Shown here one piece after another: positions 44,857 to 54,215 of a DNA stretch of 64,000 nt (the stretch's first letter is position 1; each line of letters opens with the position of its first letter). The notes under the pieces are model-generated. The model worked only from the letters and a program-made list of their open reading frames with translations. It did no database searches and was not told the DNA's origin. Source of the DNA: CAZIKB01 sp964539665 (GTDB taxonomy: Bacteria > Zhuqueibacterota > Zhuqueibacteria > Oceanimicrobiales > Oceanimicrobiaceae); the NCBI GenBank assembly GCA_964539665.1, contig CAZIKB010000003.1, forward strand, positions 1 through 64,000. Reading direction: 5' to 3'. The position numbers and the translations under genes were made by a program.

Positions 44857-46050
44857 ATGAAAGTGAGTCATCTGTTCAATTTTATACTTTTGTTTACGTT
44901 GTCCGTAACAGACACAAATCAAGCTTTCGGTAGAGACTGGCGGTTTGGAATTGGAATAAATTCTGGAGTGAGCCGTTTGGAGGGAGACATAAATAATATA
45001 AAGCTAAGTCCTTTAATATCAGGCCATTTAAAAGTTTTACCGCTTCCTTATCTTGCTATATGTGGAGAGATTGGGTATTCATCGCTAAATCTTGGCAACC
45101 AGCACACTGTTCCTAATGATCCTGCTACTATTTACACTAACTTTAAAACGCAAATTATACCTGGGGAACTTAGCGCTATTTTTAACTTTTTACCATCAAA
45201 AAAAATTAATCCATATATATTTGTGGGGGGCGGCGGAGTTTACTGGAATGCGACAGCGGAAGATACAACGATTAACTACAACGGGAAAAAACAGGATGGT
45301 ATTGATTCATTTATAAAAACGGGCGGTGGCATTGAATTTAATGTCTCGCAAAATTTCGCAATTAATTTAGGGGCCACATTTCGTTACTCATTAACTGATG
45401 CATTTGATCAGCGTTGGACAGGCGACGAAACAGACCAGGTTTTGGATGTGCATGCCGGTTTTACTTATTATTTTAGCAATAACCGAAATGACAGAGATAA
45501 AGACCAAATACCAGACGAATTCGACTTGATGCCGGAAATTGCTGAAGATAAGGATGGATATTTAGATCATGACGGTATTCCAGAAAAGAATCCCAATCCA
45601 ATAGCGCAATATGCAAGTGATTTGACATTTGAAAGTGACCAGAGTTCATCATCACCAATTGTTATTCATCATTTAATGACAGAAGCGGAGTCAGGCAGAG
45701 ATATACCGATCAAAGCCTTTGTGTATTCAAATATTGATTTAAGAGTTGTAGCTATTTTATATCGCCCAATTGGAACACCAAACTGGAATGTGACTCGAAT
45801 GGAGGAGAGTGGTGGAAATTTGTTTCACGGTGATATCCCTGGATATTCTGTTACAACGCAAGGAATTGAATATAGTGTGGTTGCTGTTGATGAAACTTTA
45901 AGTGGAATCGGATTTGCTGGATTGCCGAGTAAGCCCATCAGAGTAAACGTCTCACCGAGCGGAAAAATATGGAGAATAATAGGAGGTACAATCGGATCTG
46001 CAACAATAGGTACAGCATCTTATCTCATATTAAGAAAACAAAATCAATAG
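44857..46050 (+). CDS. Outer-membrane barrel protein with Ca-binding linker and Ig-like domain
   Basis: 397 aa. Signal peptide to about residue 25 (LSVTDTNQAFG). An N-terminal eight-strand-like beta barrel runs to about residue 210 (ending HAGFTYYFSNN). An acidic, thrombospondin-3-like linker follows (NDRDKDQIPDEFDLMPEIAEDKDG). The C-terminal part resembles an Ig/fibronectin-like fold, and a terminal glycine-rich hydrophobic helix (IGGTIGSATIGTASYLIL) ends in basic residues. No OmpA peptidoglycan-binding domain. Function unknown. Confidence 0.6.
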   Translation: MKVSHLFNFILLFTLSVTDTNQAFGRDWRFGIGINSGVSRLEGDINNIKLSPLISGHLKVLPLPYLAICGEIGYSSLNLGNQHTVPNDPATIYTNFKTQIIPGELSAIFNFLPSKKINPYIFVGGGGVYWNATAEDTTINYNGKKQDGIDSFIKTGGGIEFNVSQNFAINLGATFRYSLTDAFDQRWTGDETDQVLDVHAGFTYYFSNNRNDRDKDQIPDEFDLMPEIAEDKDGYLDHDGIPEKNPNPIAQYASDLTFESDQSSSSPIVIHHLMTEAESGRDIPIKAFVYSNIDLRVVAILYRPIGTPNWNVTRMEESGGNLFHGDIPGYSVTTQGIEYSVVAVDETLSGIGFAGLPSKPIRVNVSPSGKIWRIIGGTIGSATIGTASYLILRKQNQ

Positions 46051-46088
46051 TTATTTAAATTTAAATGGTAGCATTGCAGGAGGTAAGC

Positions 46089-46919
46089 ATGAGTACCAAA
46101 TTGAATTTACAAAAGTGTCATAAATTAAGTATTCTCACAATAGTCTTATTATTATTGGGTTTTATGGTATGGGGCTGTGGCGCTTCTCGGCAAACTTCAA
46201 ATATGGAAGGAGAAGAGATTAATCTTGATGAACTATTGGGAGAAGATAGTGTAGCGGGGAAAGGTTCTGAGGAATCAGAGGTATTAAGATTGTTAGGGAT
46301 CACTCCCGCGGAAAATAGGCCCCAACAACGTGAATTTACTAACCTTACAAATGAGGCGGAAAAAAATGCATCAGAGAAAGGGGTAAACGAGTTAGAGCAA
46401 GAGCTTTTAGGCAAAGATAGAGAGATAACCGAACTTAGAACCGAACTAACCCAAAAAGAATCGCAAATTACTGAACTAGAAACCAAAACCAAATTGCCCT
46501 CCAGACCTGCAACTACAATAAAACCAAGAGTTAAAAGTGGAAGGCTTTCTTCAGAATTTAAATCTCGATACGACTATGCCTTTGAACAATTTAAAGCACG
46601 GAATTATCAAGGCGCTTTAACAATTTACAGTGAGTTACTTTTAAGTGATCCCAATAATTCACTTTCTGATAATTGCCAATATTGGATTGGTGAATGCTAT
46701 TATGGCCTTGTCAATTATAATCAAGCTATTACTGAGTTTGAGAAGGTGTTTTCATTTCCAAACTCAAATAAAAATGATGATACGCAGTTAAAACTCGGAC
46801 TTTGCTATCTCAAATTAGGTGACAAACAACAAGCCCGCGCTGAATTAGAAAGACTTATGTCAAATTATCCTGATAGTGAATATATATCAATAGCTCAAAG
46901 GTATTTAGGAAGATTATAA
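46089..46919 (+). CDS. YbgF/CpoB-like lipoprotein with coiled coil and TPRs
   Basis: About 276 aa. Lipoprotein signal (LLLLGFMVWGCGAS). A coiled-coil region lies near 95-145 (LEQELLGKDREITELRTELTQKE). Three C-terminal TPR units follow (YDYAFEQFKARNYQGALTIYSELL, NYNQAITEFEKV, DKQQARAELERLM). This is the Tol-Pal-associated YbgF layout, though tol-pal genes are not nearby. The ATG at 46089 has GCAGGAGG upstream; an earlier ATG at 46065 is less likely. Confidence 0.78.
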   Translation: MSTKLNLQKCHKLSILTIVLLLLGFMVWGCGASRQTSNMEGEEINLDELLGEDSVAGKGSEESEVLRLLGITPAENRPQQREFTNLTNEAEKNASEKGVNELEQELLGKDREITELRTELTQKESQITELETKTKLPSRPATTIKPRVKSGRLSSEFKSRYDYAFEQFKARNYQGALTIYSELLLSDPNNSLSDNCQYWIGECYYGLVNYNQAITEFEKVFSFPNSNKNDDTQLKLGLCYLKLGDKQQARAELERLMSNYPDSEYISIAQRYLGRL

Positions 46920-47008
46920 ATCAAAATCAATAAAATGAGCGGGTGATACGACTGTTTAGTTGCAAGTATCCTGCTTGTTAACAAAATTCATTTATATTTA
47001 AATCATTT

Positions 47009-47037
47009 AAAGGGTGGTTTTTTTACCATCCTTTTTC
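47009..47037 (+). terminator. Rho-independent terminator
   Basis: AAAGGGTGGT pairs with ACCATCCTTT around a T-loop, followed by more T. One wobble pair. Ends the transcript of the YbgF-like gene. Confidence 0.8.
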
Positions 47038-47113
47038 TTTGGTAAGTGCCATAATGAATAAAGTCAAATTAATTTGGCAGGAATTTTTCTTTGTGACTTC
47101 TAGGCTTCAGGTA

Positions 47114-47250
47114 GTAACATGTCAGTTAACTGGTCACCCTGGCTTCGTGATGATTCGACTCCGCCACCTTCAGGCTATCTCATAATATAAGCTCACTTCA
47201 TACTGATCGAAGGCTAAAAATAAAGCCTCCGTTCTAACTGACAATGTTAT
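47114..47250. repeat. Non-coding stretch bounded by inverted repeats
   Basis: GTAACATGTCAGTTA (47114-47128) is answered by TAACTGACAATGTTAT (47235-47250), a 15-bp inverted repeat with one inserted base. The inside contains a tRNA-T-loop-like string (GATTCGACTCCGCC) near 47151-47165 but no complete tRNA. It could be a small non-autonomous element; only one copy is in the window. The rest of the 46920-47338 gap holds a terminator and the galT promoter. Confidence 0.35.
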
Positions 47251-47269
47251 GTCAAGTATTTCCTTTTGC

Positions 47270-47298
47270 TTGACTTTCTGATAAAAAAACAATATATT
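47270..47298 (+). promoter_or_regulatory. Sigma-70-type promoter of galT
   Basis: TTGACT, 17-bp spacer, TATATT; start expected near 47305, 34 bases before the galT ATG. Confidence 0.75.
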
Positions 47299-47338
47299 TA
47301 AAGATTAATTTTTGTAGATCCGAGGTTATATTATCATT

Positions 47339-48334
47339 ATGTCAGAATTGCGCAAGGATCCAATCGTCGGCCGATGGGTAATAATTTCAACTGAACGGGG
47401 AAAGCGCCCTTCAGATTGGGCAAGCGAAACTAAAATAAAAGGAGGAGGATTTTGTCCTTTTTGCCCTGGTAATGAGGATAAAACCCCACCAGAAATAATG
47501 GCTATCAGGCCTATCAGTGATGAAAAAAATGTACCGGGATGGAATATTAGAGTTGTACCTAATAAATTCCCAGCGCTTCACATTGAGGGCGAACTTTACC
47601 GTAAAGGTGAAGGGAATTATGATATGATGAATGGGGTAGGAGCTCATGAAGTTGTTATTGAAACGCCCAATCATGCTTTAGATTTAGCGGAACTCAGTGA
47701 AGAAAATTTACTCAATGTAATTTTAATATTTCGAGATAGAACTATTGATTTAAAACGGGACATAAGATTCAAATATATTTTGATTTTCAAAAATCATGGT
47801 GTTGCAGCAGGGGCGTCTTTAGAACATACGCATTCTCAACTAATTGCAACTCCGATTATTCCTAAAAGAGTTGCCGAAGAATTAGAAGGAAGCAAACGAT
47901 TCTACGATTACAAAGAAAGATGTATCTTTTGCGATATAATTCGGCAAGAATTAAAATCTCAAAGTCGAATTGTATCATCATCCAATTCATATATTGTCAT
48001 TGAACCATTTGCACCGCGTTTTCCATTTGAGACCTGGATTTTACCAAAACAGCATTATTCACATTTCGAAAATATGCCCGATGTCCTGTATAGTGAGTTA
48101 GGCATTGTACTAAAAGAAATTTTAACTCGAATGAACAACGTATTAGGATATCCACCTTATAATTTTATGTTACATAATTCTCCTGTGCAGGAGCCTGAAT
48201 TTTTAGAATATCACTGGCATATTGAGATTATTCCAAAGTTAACTAAAATTGCAGGATTTGAATGGGGTTCAGGATTTTATATTAATCCTGTTCCACCTGA
48301 GCTTGCTGCGGAAAATTTAAAAAATGTCGATTAA
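47339..48334 (+). CDS. galT: Galactose-1-phosphate uridylyltransferase family protein
   Basis: HIT-superfamily nucleotidyl transferase. Zinc-type Cys pairs FCPFCPGNE and CIFCDI. The active-site triad region is EHTHSQ (His163, His165, Gln167), where classical GalT has HPHxQ; the HTHSQ form occurs in a bacterial GalT/ADP-glucose-phosphorylase-like branch. A second His cluster (EYHWHIEIIP) is near 280-290. 331 aa. Next to a GlgA-like gene, which leaves open action on ADP-glucose rather than UDP-galactose. Confidence 0.85.
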   Translation: MSELRKDPIVGRWVIISTERGKRPSDWASETKIKGGGFCPFCPGNEDKTPPEIMAIRPISDEKNVPGWNIRVVPNKFPALHIEGELYRKGEGNYDMMNGVGAHEVVIETPNHALDLAELSEENLLNVILIFRDRTIDLKRDIRFKYILIFKNHGVAAGASLEHTHSQLIATPIIPKRVAEELEGSKRFYDYKERCIFCDIIRQELKSQSRIVSSSNSYIVIEPFAPRFPFETWILPKQHYSHFENMPDVLYSELGIVLKEILTRMNNVLGYPPYNFMLHNSPVQEPEFLEYHWHIEIIPKLTKIAGFEWGSGFYINPVPPELAAENLKNVD

Positions 48335-48375
48335 TATCGCATGAAAATTATTTGAAAAGTATTAATTATTTAAAT

Positions 48376-49869
48376 ATGAAGAATAAACTTAAAATATTTT
48401 ACGTCGCTTCCGAGGTGTCACCTTTTACCCGGGCGGGGGAGTTAGGGGATGTTTCAGGTGCACTACCTAAATATTTAAAAAATTTAGGTCACGAAGTACG
48501 GCTTATGATGCCAAACTATAAAATAGTCAATGAAAGAAAATATATCCTGCGAGACGTTATTCGTCTTCAGGGTCTTGAAATAAAAATTGGTGATGAAGTC
48601 TTTGGCGCGAATGCAAAATCGGCATTCATCCCTGACTCAAAAGTTCAAATTTATTTTTTAGATAATAAATTTTACTTCGACAGGGATGATTTATACCTTG
48701 ACAATAAGACGGGCAAAGAATTCAAAGATAACGCCGAGCGATACCTCTTTTTTTCTATCGGGTGTTTGGAGACGTTAAAATTACTCCATTGGCAACCTGA
48801 TATAATTCATTGTAATGACTGGCAAACAGCAATAATACCTACTTTACTAAAGACCACCTACAGTGAAGATCCTTTTTTTAAAAATACAAGGACTTTATTG
48901 TCTGTCCACAATTTTGCACGACAAGGATGTTTTGATGTCTCAGTTATCCAAAAAGCAGGTTTTCATAAATCTTTATTTGTTTCAGATAATCAAATAGAGA
49001 ATAATGTTCATATCAATTTCCTCAAAGTTGGTTTAGAAAACGCAGATTTATTAAACGCAAAAATAGAAAAGAGTTTTAATGTGTCCCCCAAAAAACCTGA
49101 AGGCAGATTTGGATTTCAAGACATATTAGATACAAGAAAAAAAGATATCTGTCCTATTTCTAATGGAATTGATGAGCAAGTGTGGAATCCAGAAAACGAT
49201 AGACTGATACCGTTCAATTATAGTAAGCGAGATTATTCTGATAAATATAGAAACAAAGAAGAACTGTTAAACAGATTTGGATTGAAAGTGGATGAGAAAT
49301 CCGCAGTAATTGGCACGATATTCGACTTTACAGGTGATAATGAAATAGATTTATTTTTAGCAACAATTGAACCTATCCTGAAATTGGATTTTCAACTTAT
49401 AATTATGGCATCATGTGAAAAGAATTACCAAAAAAGAATAAAGGAACTCCAGAAGAAATATCAAAAAAAAGTAGGACTTGAATTTAATTTTGACACATCA
49501 CTATTACATTTAATCATAGCTGGTAGTGATATGTCTCTTATACCTTTTAATTCCCAGCCAGGTGGATTATATAAACTATATAGTCTGGCCTACGGAACAA
49601 TCCCAATTGTCAGACATAACAGAGATTCTGTAAAAATTGTTGAAAATATCAATCAGGATACGGCTACCGGAACTGGATTCGTTTTTAATGAGTTGGAGCC
49701 AAATGAAATAAGGAAAGTTATTAAAAATGCTTTGGAAATATATCAACAAAAAGAAATTTGGTCAACAATAACACAGAATGCCATGAAACTTAATTTCTCT
49801 TGGAAGACCTCTGCTCAGCAGTATGTAAAAATTTATCAAAGACTGATGAATACAAAAAAAAATAAGTAG
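48376..49869 (+). CDS. Divergent glycogen-synthase-like (GT5) protein
   Basis: About 497 aa of GT5/GlgA type. The N-terminal half is well kept (IFYVASEVSPF, ELGDVSGALPKYLKNLGHEVR, DIIHCNDWQTAIIP, LLSVHNFARQG). Catalytic motifs are altered: KxGGL reads RAGEL (residues 19-23), the RxxxxKG nucleotide-sugar motif is replaced near IGTIFDFTGDN, and EPCGL reads SQPGGL with Gln394 where Glu is expected. It resembles the divergent glycogen/starch synthases of Bacteroidota and Chlorobi. True synthase activity is doubtful. ATG at 48376 is preferred over the TTG at 48352. Confidence 0.8.
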   Translation: MKNKLKIFYVASEVSPFTRAGELGDVSGALPKYLKNLGHEVRLMMPNYKIVNERKYILRDVIRLQGLEIKIGDEVFGANAKSAFIPDSKVQIYFLDNKFYFDRDDLYLDNKTGKEFKDNAERYLFFSIGCLETLKLLHWQPDIIHCNDWQTAIIPTLLKTTYSEDPFFKNTRTLLSVHNFARQGCFDVSVIQKAGFHKSLFVSDNQIENNVHINFLKVGLENADLLNAKIEKSFNVSPKKPEGRFGFQDILDTRKKDICPISNGIDEQVWNPENDRLIPFNYSKRDYSDKYRNKEELLNRFGLKVDEKSAVIGTIFDFTGDNEIDLFLATIEPILKLDFQLIIMASCEKNYQKRIKELQKKYQKKVGLEFNFDTSLLHLIIAGSDMSLIPFNSQPGGLYKLYSLAYGTIPIVRHNRDSVKIVENINQDTATGTGFVFNELEPNEIRKVIKNALEIYQQKEIWSTITQNAMKLNFSWKTSAQQYVKIYQRLMNTKKNK

Positions 49870-50053
49870 TGTCTGTCCAACAGTACTTCCTCCATTCCAT
49901 TGGACGCCCTCATCAAACTCAATAATAATCAATTTAAGTATAGACGAGGACGTCTGCTCGAGTTGGCAGGCATTAATCGATTAGATTTTAATTAAAATAA
50001 AATATACGTCAAAAAAGTCAGATCATTGAAAAAATTCGATTACCTTAATTAAT

Positions 50054-50105
50054 AACGCGTGGAATTAGACTTATTTAATATATTTCCCATGCGTTTCTTT
50101 TTTTT
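50054..50105 (+). terminator. Terminator-like hairpin after the GlgA-like gene
   Basis: AACGCGTGG (50054-50062) pairs with CCATGCGTT (50087-50095), one mismatch, long loop, followed by a T-rich run. It lies in the 450-bp gap before the exopolysaccharide locus. Apart from this and the promoter at 50269, I see no gene in 49870-50320. Confidence 0.45.
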
Positions 50106-50268
50106 AAATTGGTTATCGTTCATGTTTGTTCCATTCGGGTACATTGTTTCGAACTAACACATTAATATAATGTTAATAAAAGTGAATTTTAATTGAATTA
50201 ATTTAGTAGTTTGTCGAAAATATTATATATAGCGTGAGAAATGAAATATAGTAATTTGAATTATCACT

Positions 50269-50284
50269 TGGCATAGAATTTGTA
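50269..50284 (+). promoter_or_regulatory. Sigma-54-like promoter of the exopolysaccharide locus
   Basis: TGGCATAGAATTTGTA has the -24 element intact and correct 12-bp spacing, but the -12 element reads TTGT rather than TTGC. It lies 37 bp before the first gene. Sigma-54 control of exopolysaccharide clusters is known in several phyla. Weaker than the site at 5835. Confidence 0.45.
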
Positions 50285-50320
50285 AATAATAGCTAAATCC
50301 TCAAGTGAGGTGTTTTTAAT

Positions 50321-51031
50321 ATGGAAGGAATTGAAATTTCACAAGGAAAGGTTGGTGCGAGAAGAGATGTTGCGATGCTGACCGTGAAAGGATATGTCGA
50401 TACGATGACATGTTCAAACCTTCTGAGTGAAATTACTGCAAATCTTAACAAATCAATCTATCATATCGTTGTTGATATGGCTCAGGTAAATTATGTGAGT
50501 AGCGCGGGATGGGGAATATTTGTAGGCGAAATAAAAGGCATACGTGAAAAAGGGGGTGATTTAAAAATAGTTCAAATGACGCCAGAGGTTTATGATGTAT
50601 TTGAAATGCTGGAGTTTGATAAAATATTAACCTACTATGAATCAATTGAAGAAGCCATAAACGACTTTGATTTATCAATTGGATTGGATATTTCAAAAAG
50701 CGTTAAACGGAGTTACACCCCAACTAAAGCTCAGGAAGAGAAGTCCTCTCCGAGTAATATTAAGAGATCAGTGCAACATATTAAAGGAGATGGCAGTTCT
50801 CCATTAGTTTATGAAAAAACAAAAGTTGAACCTAAAAATTTACCGTTGACTGAAAAAATTAAATTAATCGTGATTGACGATCCTCAGAAAGGTGCTATAA
50901 AAATTACCCAGATCTTAAAAACTGAAAAATATGGGCATACAAAAATAAATGTTTTTAAATTATATCCAATTTTAAGAAAATTAAGTCTTGAAAATAAGGA
51001 GAAAAGAAATCGTTTTTATCGGTCAAGATGA
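50321..51031 (+). CDS. STAS-domain protein with C-terminal extension
   Basis: 236 aa. Residues 1-115 form an anti-sigma-antagonist STAS domain (VAMLTVKGYVDTMTCSNLLSEI, VDMAQVNYVSSAGWGIFVGEI), with the Ser-Ala-Gly phosphorylation-site region intact. A linker leads to a basic C-terminal module near 175-236 (DPQKGAIKITQILKTEKYGHTKI ... KEKRNRFYRSR) that looks like a small winged-helix or RNA/DNA-contact element. First gene of the exopolysaccharide operon, so it may gate expression or export. Partner kinase not seen here. Confidence 0.75.
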   Translation: MEGIEISQGKVGARRDVAMLTVKGYVDTMTCSNLLSEITANLNKSIYHIVVDMAQVNYVSSAGWGIFVGEIKGIREKGGDLKIVQMTPEVYDVFEMLEFDKILTYYESIEEAINDFDLSIGLDISKSVKRSYTPTKAQEEKSSPSNIKRSVQHIKGDGSSPLVYEKTKVEPKNLPLTEKIKLIVIDDPQKGAIKITQILKTEKYGHTKINVFKLYPILRKLSLENKEKRNRFYRSR

Positions 51032-51082
51032 TTTTTCGAATAAAACAAATAATTAAAATTATACTTTAAGAGAGAGAATATT

Positions 51083-51775
51083 ATGAAGTCAAATATCAAT
51101 CATGGAGGGTTGAAGTTAGGAGTCAGATATTTTTTAATATTTCTATTTTTGTTTGTTAGTTTTTTGCAAAATACAAATGCTGTGCCCCAGTGGCAAACAA
51201 AATCGTTTAAAAAAGGCGATGCACTTCGTTTGATAATATGGCAGCCCTGGCGTATTGGTGATGGCAAAAATCAAATGTTGGATATCAATGGTGATTATCC
51301 AATAGATAGCAGGGGTTATGTTTTTTTTCCACTGATTGGTGATGTAAAAGTTGTTGGTTACAATTCAATTACATTAGCTGAAGAACTTAAAGAAAAATTT
51401 AGCCCTTATTTCCAGGACCCGGTAATAATTACTAATCCATTAATTAGAGTGACGATGTTAGGGTCTTTCAGACGTCCAGGCACCTATCTGGCTGCGCCTG
51501 AAGCCGGCTTGTGGGAATTGGTAGATAGGGCAGGGCCGGAAGATGAAAGTAATTTAAAGAAAATGGTAATCGAAAGAGCTGGTAAAACAGTTAAGAAGAA
51601 TTTGCTAAGCGGATTTGAAAAGGGATATTCATTACAAGAAATGGGAATTTACTCCGGGGATCAAATTTTTGTACCAAGAAAGAAAGAATTTCGAGTTCGC
51701 GACGCCCTGGAAATTTTGCGATTTGCTATGACTTTAGCGAATATATATTTTATAGTAGTAAAGATTAAGGATTGA
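51083..51775 (+). CDS. Polysaccharide export protein (Wza/OPX family)
   Basis: 230 aa. Signal peptide (YFLIFLFLFVSFLQNTNA), Poly_export domain (KGDALRLIIWQPW ... PIDSRGYVFFPLIGDVKVVG) and an SLBB-like domain (MLGSFRRPGTYLAAPEAGLWELVDRAG), then a C-terminal hydrophobic helix. No lipobox Cys, unlike Wza. Forms the outer-membrane or periplasmic polysaccharide channel with the Wzc-like protein encoded next. Confidence 0.88.
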   Translation: MKSNINHGGLKLGVRYFLIFLFLFVSFLQNTNAVPQWQTKSFKKGDALRLIIWQPWRIGDGKNQMLDINGDYPIDSRGYVFFPLIGDVKVVGYNSITLAEELKEKFSPYFQDPVIITNPLIRVTMLGSFRRPGTYLAAPEAGLWELVDRAGPEDESNLKKMVIERAGKTVKKNLLSGFEKGYSLQEMGIYSGDQIFVPRKKEFRVRDALEILRFAMTLANIYFIVVKIKD

Positions 51776-51834
51776 GCAATAAAAGATTTAATTTAAGAAG
51801 TTGTAATTAAAAACGCATTGGAGAAAGAAAAACT

Positions 51835-54177
51835 ATGGAATCATATTTCATAGATGAAAATGAAATAGCTGAAGAAGAAAAAATAGATTTCAGAAGATAT
51901 TACCGGGCGCTACTCAGGCGCTGGTGGGTAGTGCTATTGGTAACATTAATTATTTTTGTGCCCTTTGCCTTATATCTGAAAAGTAAGCCGCCTGTATATG
52001 AAGCAACAGCTTTAATTCGTTTCAATTTTTCAGGTAAAGACCCGAGAGCGTTCATACAAAGCAGAAAAACTGAGCTCACGAGTCGTTCATTTGCAGAGCG
52101 TGTTGTAGCGCAATTAGGTTTATCTATGAGCTTTGATTTGGAAAATGATCAGATAATTCAAAGGAACAAAATATTTGCAGATTTTTCTACCACAAAGGAT
52201 GCAGTTCCTGGAAATTATTATCTGCGATTATTCGAAGATCAAAAATATGAATTATCTATTATTACCAATGATGAACCTACCCAAAAAGAACTTTTACAAA
52301 AGGGCAAGATTTCTGATATATCTGAAAACATGCATTTCTTAAATGGCTTTTCTTTTAAGTTAATAAAAAATGGCTTGCGATTGCCCGCTGATATTCCATT
52401 TAAAATCTCTACTTTTCGTAAAGCTGTGAAAACCTTTCAAAATCGAATCAATGTAGGAGTAGACCGTTCAGGTACGATCATGTCAATTAACTTATCTGAT
52501 ACCGATCCAAATCTGGTGGCTGAGATGACCAATCGATTGGCTGAAATATTTATCGAAGAAAGCGCTAATTTAAAAAACGAAAGCATAACAAGCCGTCGGC
52601 AGCATTTAGAAAACCAATTGAGGATAGTTAAACAGCAATTGGATGATTCGGATACAGCCTTGAAGGTTTTTCAGGAAAAATATGCTACCTATCTTACTAC
52701 AGATCAGAGTAAACAGCTTACTGAAGTTATAAATTTAGAGAGGCGTAAAGAAAATATCGAGACAGTTATAAAAACTTTAAATGACCTTTTAGCCAAAAAA
52801 GAAGAAGAAAGTTTGGCAACTAATGGAAGTAGCGCTGACGAGGCAGAATTAAATCGTAGATATATCATGGTGCAAATCGCAGGACATGCGGTTTTTAATG
52901 ATGATGCTACCATGTTAGTTTATCGTCAACGTCTGAAAGATTTAGAAGCGGATTGGAAAAGTATTGCTTCAAGAACTTCTTCTGAAAATTACAAAGCGAA
53001 AGAAATTTTACAGGAAATTAATCAATTCCATGCAAAGATTGAAGTTGTCACCAAAAGTAAGGTTCAAGTTCTCCAAAATGATATTTTAATCCTTCGTCAG
53101 GAAATTGCTAAATCAAGAAGCCGTTTGGAGTTAATGCCGACTCAGAAATATGAGCTTGCAGAATTAACTCGAAGTAATAAGGTTTTGGAAAACCAATATA
53201 TGAACCTCAGGGCAAAAACTCAGGAGGCTCAGTTGTCAGAAGCTGTCACAGCAGATGATGCTGAGATTCTGGATACTGCAATTGTTCCGGAATTACCTAC
53301 TAACAGGGATAAAAAGAAAAATGCCATGCTGGGAGGCCTTGCAGCACTAATGTTCGGAACCGGCATTGTTATAATTCTCGAATTTATGGATAAGAGTATT
53401 AAGACTGCTGATGATGTGAAAAGGTGTCTAAAATTACCTATACTGGGTACGATTCCTCAAATAGATTTCAATGATGTTTATGATTTCCAGGACTCCGAAA
53501 AAATAAGGCAAATTGATCAACAATTAGTCACACATGACTATTCTCCATCTCCTGTTGGCGAGGCATATCGCTCACTTAGAACAAATTTAATGTTTTCAAA
53601 GGAAAATGGCAGAATTCAGTCCTTTGTTATCACAAGTAATGAACCGGGAGATGGTAAGTCCTTCACTGCCGCTAATTTAGCAATTACTTTGGCCCAATTA
53701 AAGAGTAATACTGTATTAATTGATAGTGATTTAAGGCGAGGTGTATTGCACAATACATTCGGCGTTTCTAAACAACCTGGATTTAGTAATTATTTAACGA
53801 GTTTAGTGCCATTAACCAGTATTCTGAATGAAACTCATATCCCTAACTTGTCGCTGATTAGTTGCGGCTCATTAATCCCTAATCCTTCAGAGTTGCTTGG
53901 TTCACATCAAATGCAGCGTTTTTTAGATGAAGTCAGAAGAAAATTTGAAATAATTATTTTCGATACTCCTCCTTTAAATGCAGCCACAGATGCCGTGGTT
54001 GTCGGTACTCAGGTTGATGCGTCTGTAATAGTTATTCGAGCAGGTAAAACCGATAGAGACCTGGCAAAACAAAAACTTGAATTATTTACCAATGTTCCTG
54101 CAAAAGTAATTGGCGCTATTTTAAATGGTACTACTTCGGATATGGCACATCCAGGTTATAGTTATTATCATTATTAA
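51835..54177 (+). CDS. Wzc-like chain-length protein and tyrosine autokinase
   Basis: 780 aa. Wzz domain with N-terminal helix (WWVVLLVTLIIFVPFALYL), a long periplasmic coiled coil near 250-450, a second helix near 500 (MLGGLAALMFGTGIVIIL), and a BY-kinase domain with Walker A (GDGKSFTA, Lys608), Walker A' (VLIDSDLRRG) and Walker B (IIIFDTPPLNA). The C-terminus ends in a tyrosine cluster (YSYYHY), the expected autophosphorylation tail. Controls polymer length and export. Confidence 0.93.
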   Translation: MESYFIDENEIAEEEKIDFRRYYRALLRRWWVVLLVTLIIFVPFALYLKSKPPVYEATALIRFNFSGKDPRAFIQSRKTELTSRSFAERVVAQLGLSMSFDLENDQIIQRNKIFADFSTTKDAVPGNYYLRLFEDQKYELSIITNDEPTQKELLQKGKISDISENMHFLNGFSFKLIKNGLRLPADIPFKISTFRKAVKTFQNRINVGVDRSGTIMSINLSDTDPNLVAEMTNRLAEIFIEESANLKNESITSRRQHLENQLRIVKQQLDDSDTALKVFQEKYATYLTTDQSKQLTEVINLERRKENIETVIKTLNDLLAKKEEESLATNGSSADEAELNRRYIMVQIAGHAVFNDDATMLVYRQRLKDLEADWKSIASRTSSENYKAKEILQEINQFHAKIEVVTKSKVQVLQNDILILRQEIAKSRSRLELMPTQKYELAELTRSNKVLENQYMNLRAKTQEAQLSEAVTADDAEILDTAIVPELPTNRDKKKNAMLGGLAALMFGTGIVIILEFMDKSIKTADDVKRCLKLPILGTIPQIDFNDVYDFQDSEKIRQIDQQLVTHDYSPSPVGEAYRSLRTNLMFSKENGRIQSFVITSNEPGDGKSFTAANLAITLAQLKSNTVLIDSDLRRGVLHNTFGVSKQPGFSNYLTSLVPLTSILNETHIPNLSLISCGSLIPNPSELLGSHQMQRFLDEVRRKFEIIIFDTPPLNAATDAVVVGTQVDASVIVIRAGKTDRDLAKQKLELFTNVPAKVIGAILNGTTSDMAHPGYSYYHY

Positions 54178-54215
54178 ATAATGCAAAACTAAAGTAAACC
54201 AATCATACTATATAT

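Noticed and set aside
47140..47175. tRNA or tmRNA 3' end
   Set aside because: Only a T-loop-like string (GATTCGACTCCGCC) is present; no acceptor, D or anticodon arms and no CCA in place.
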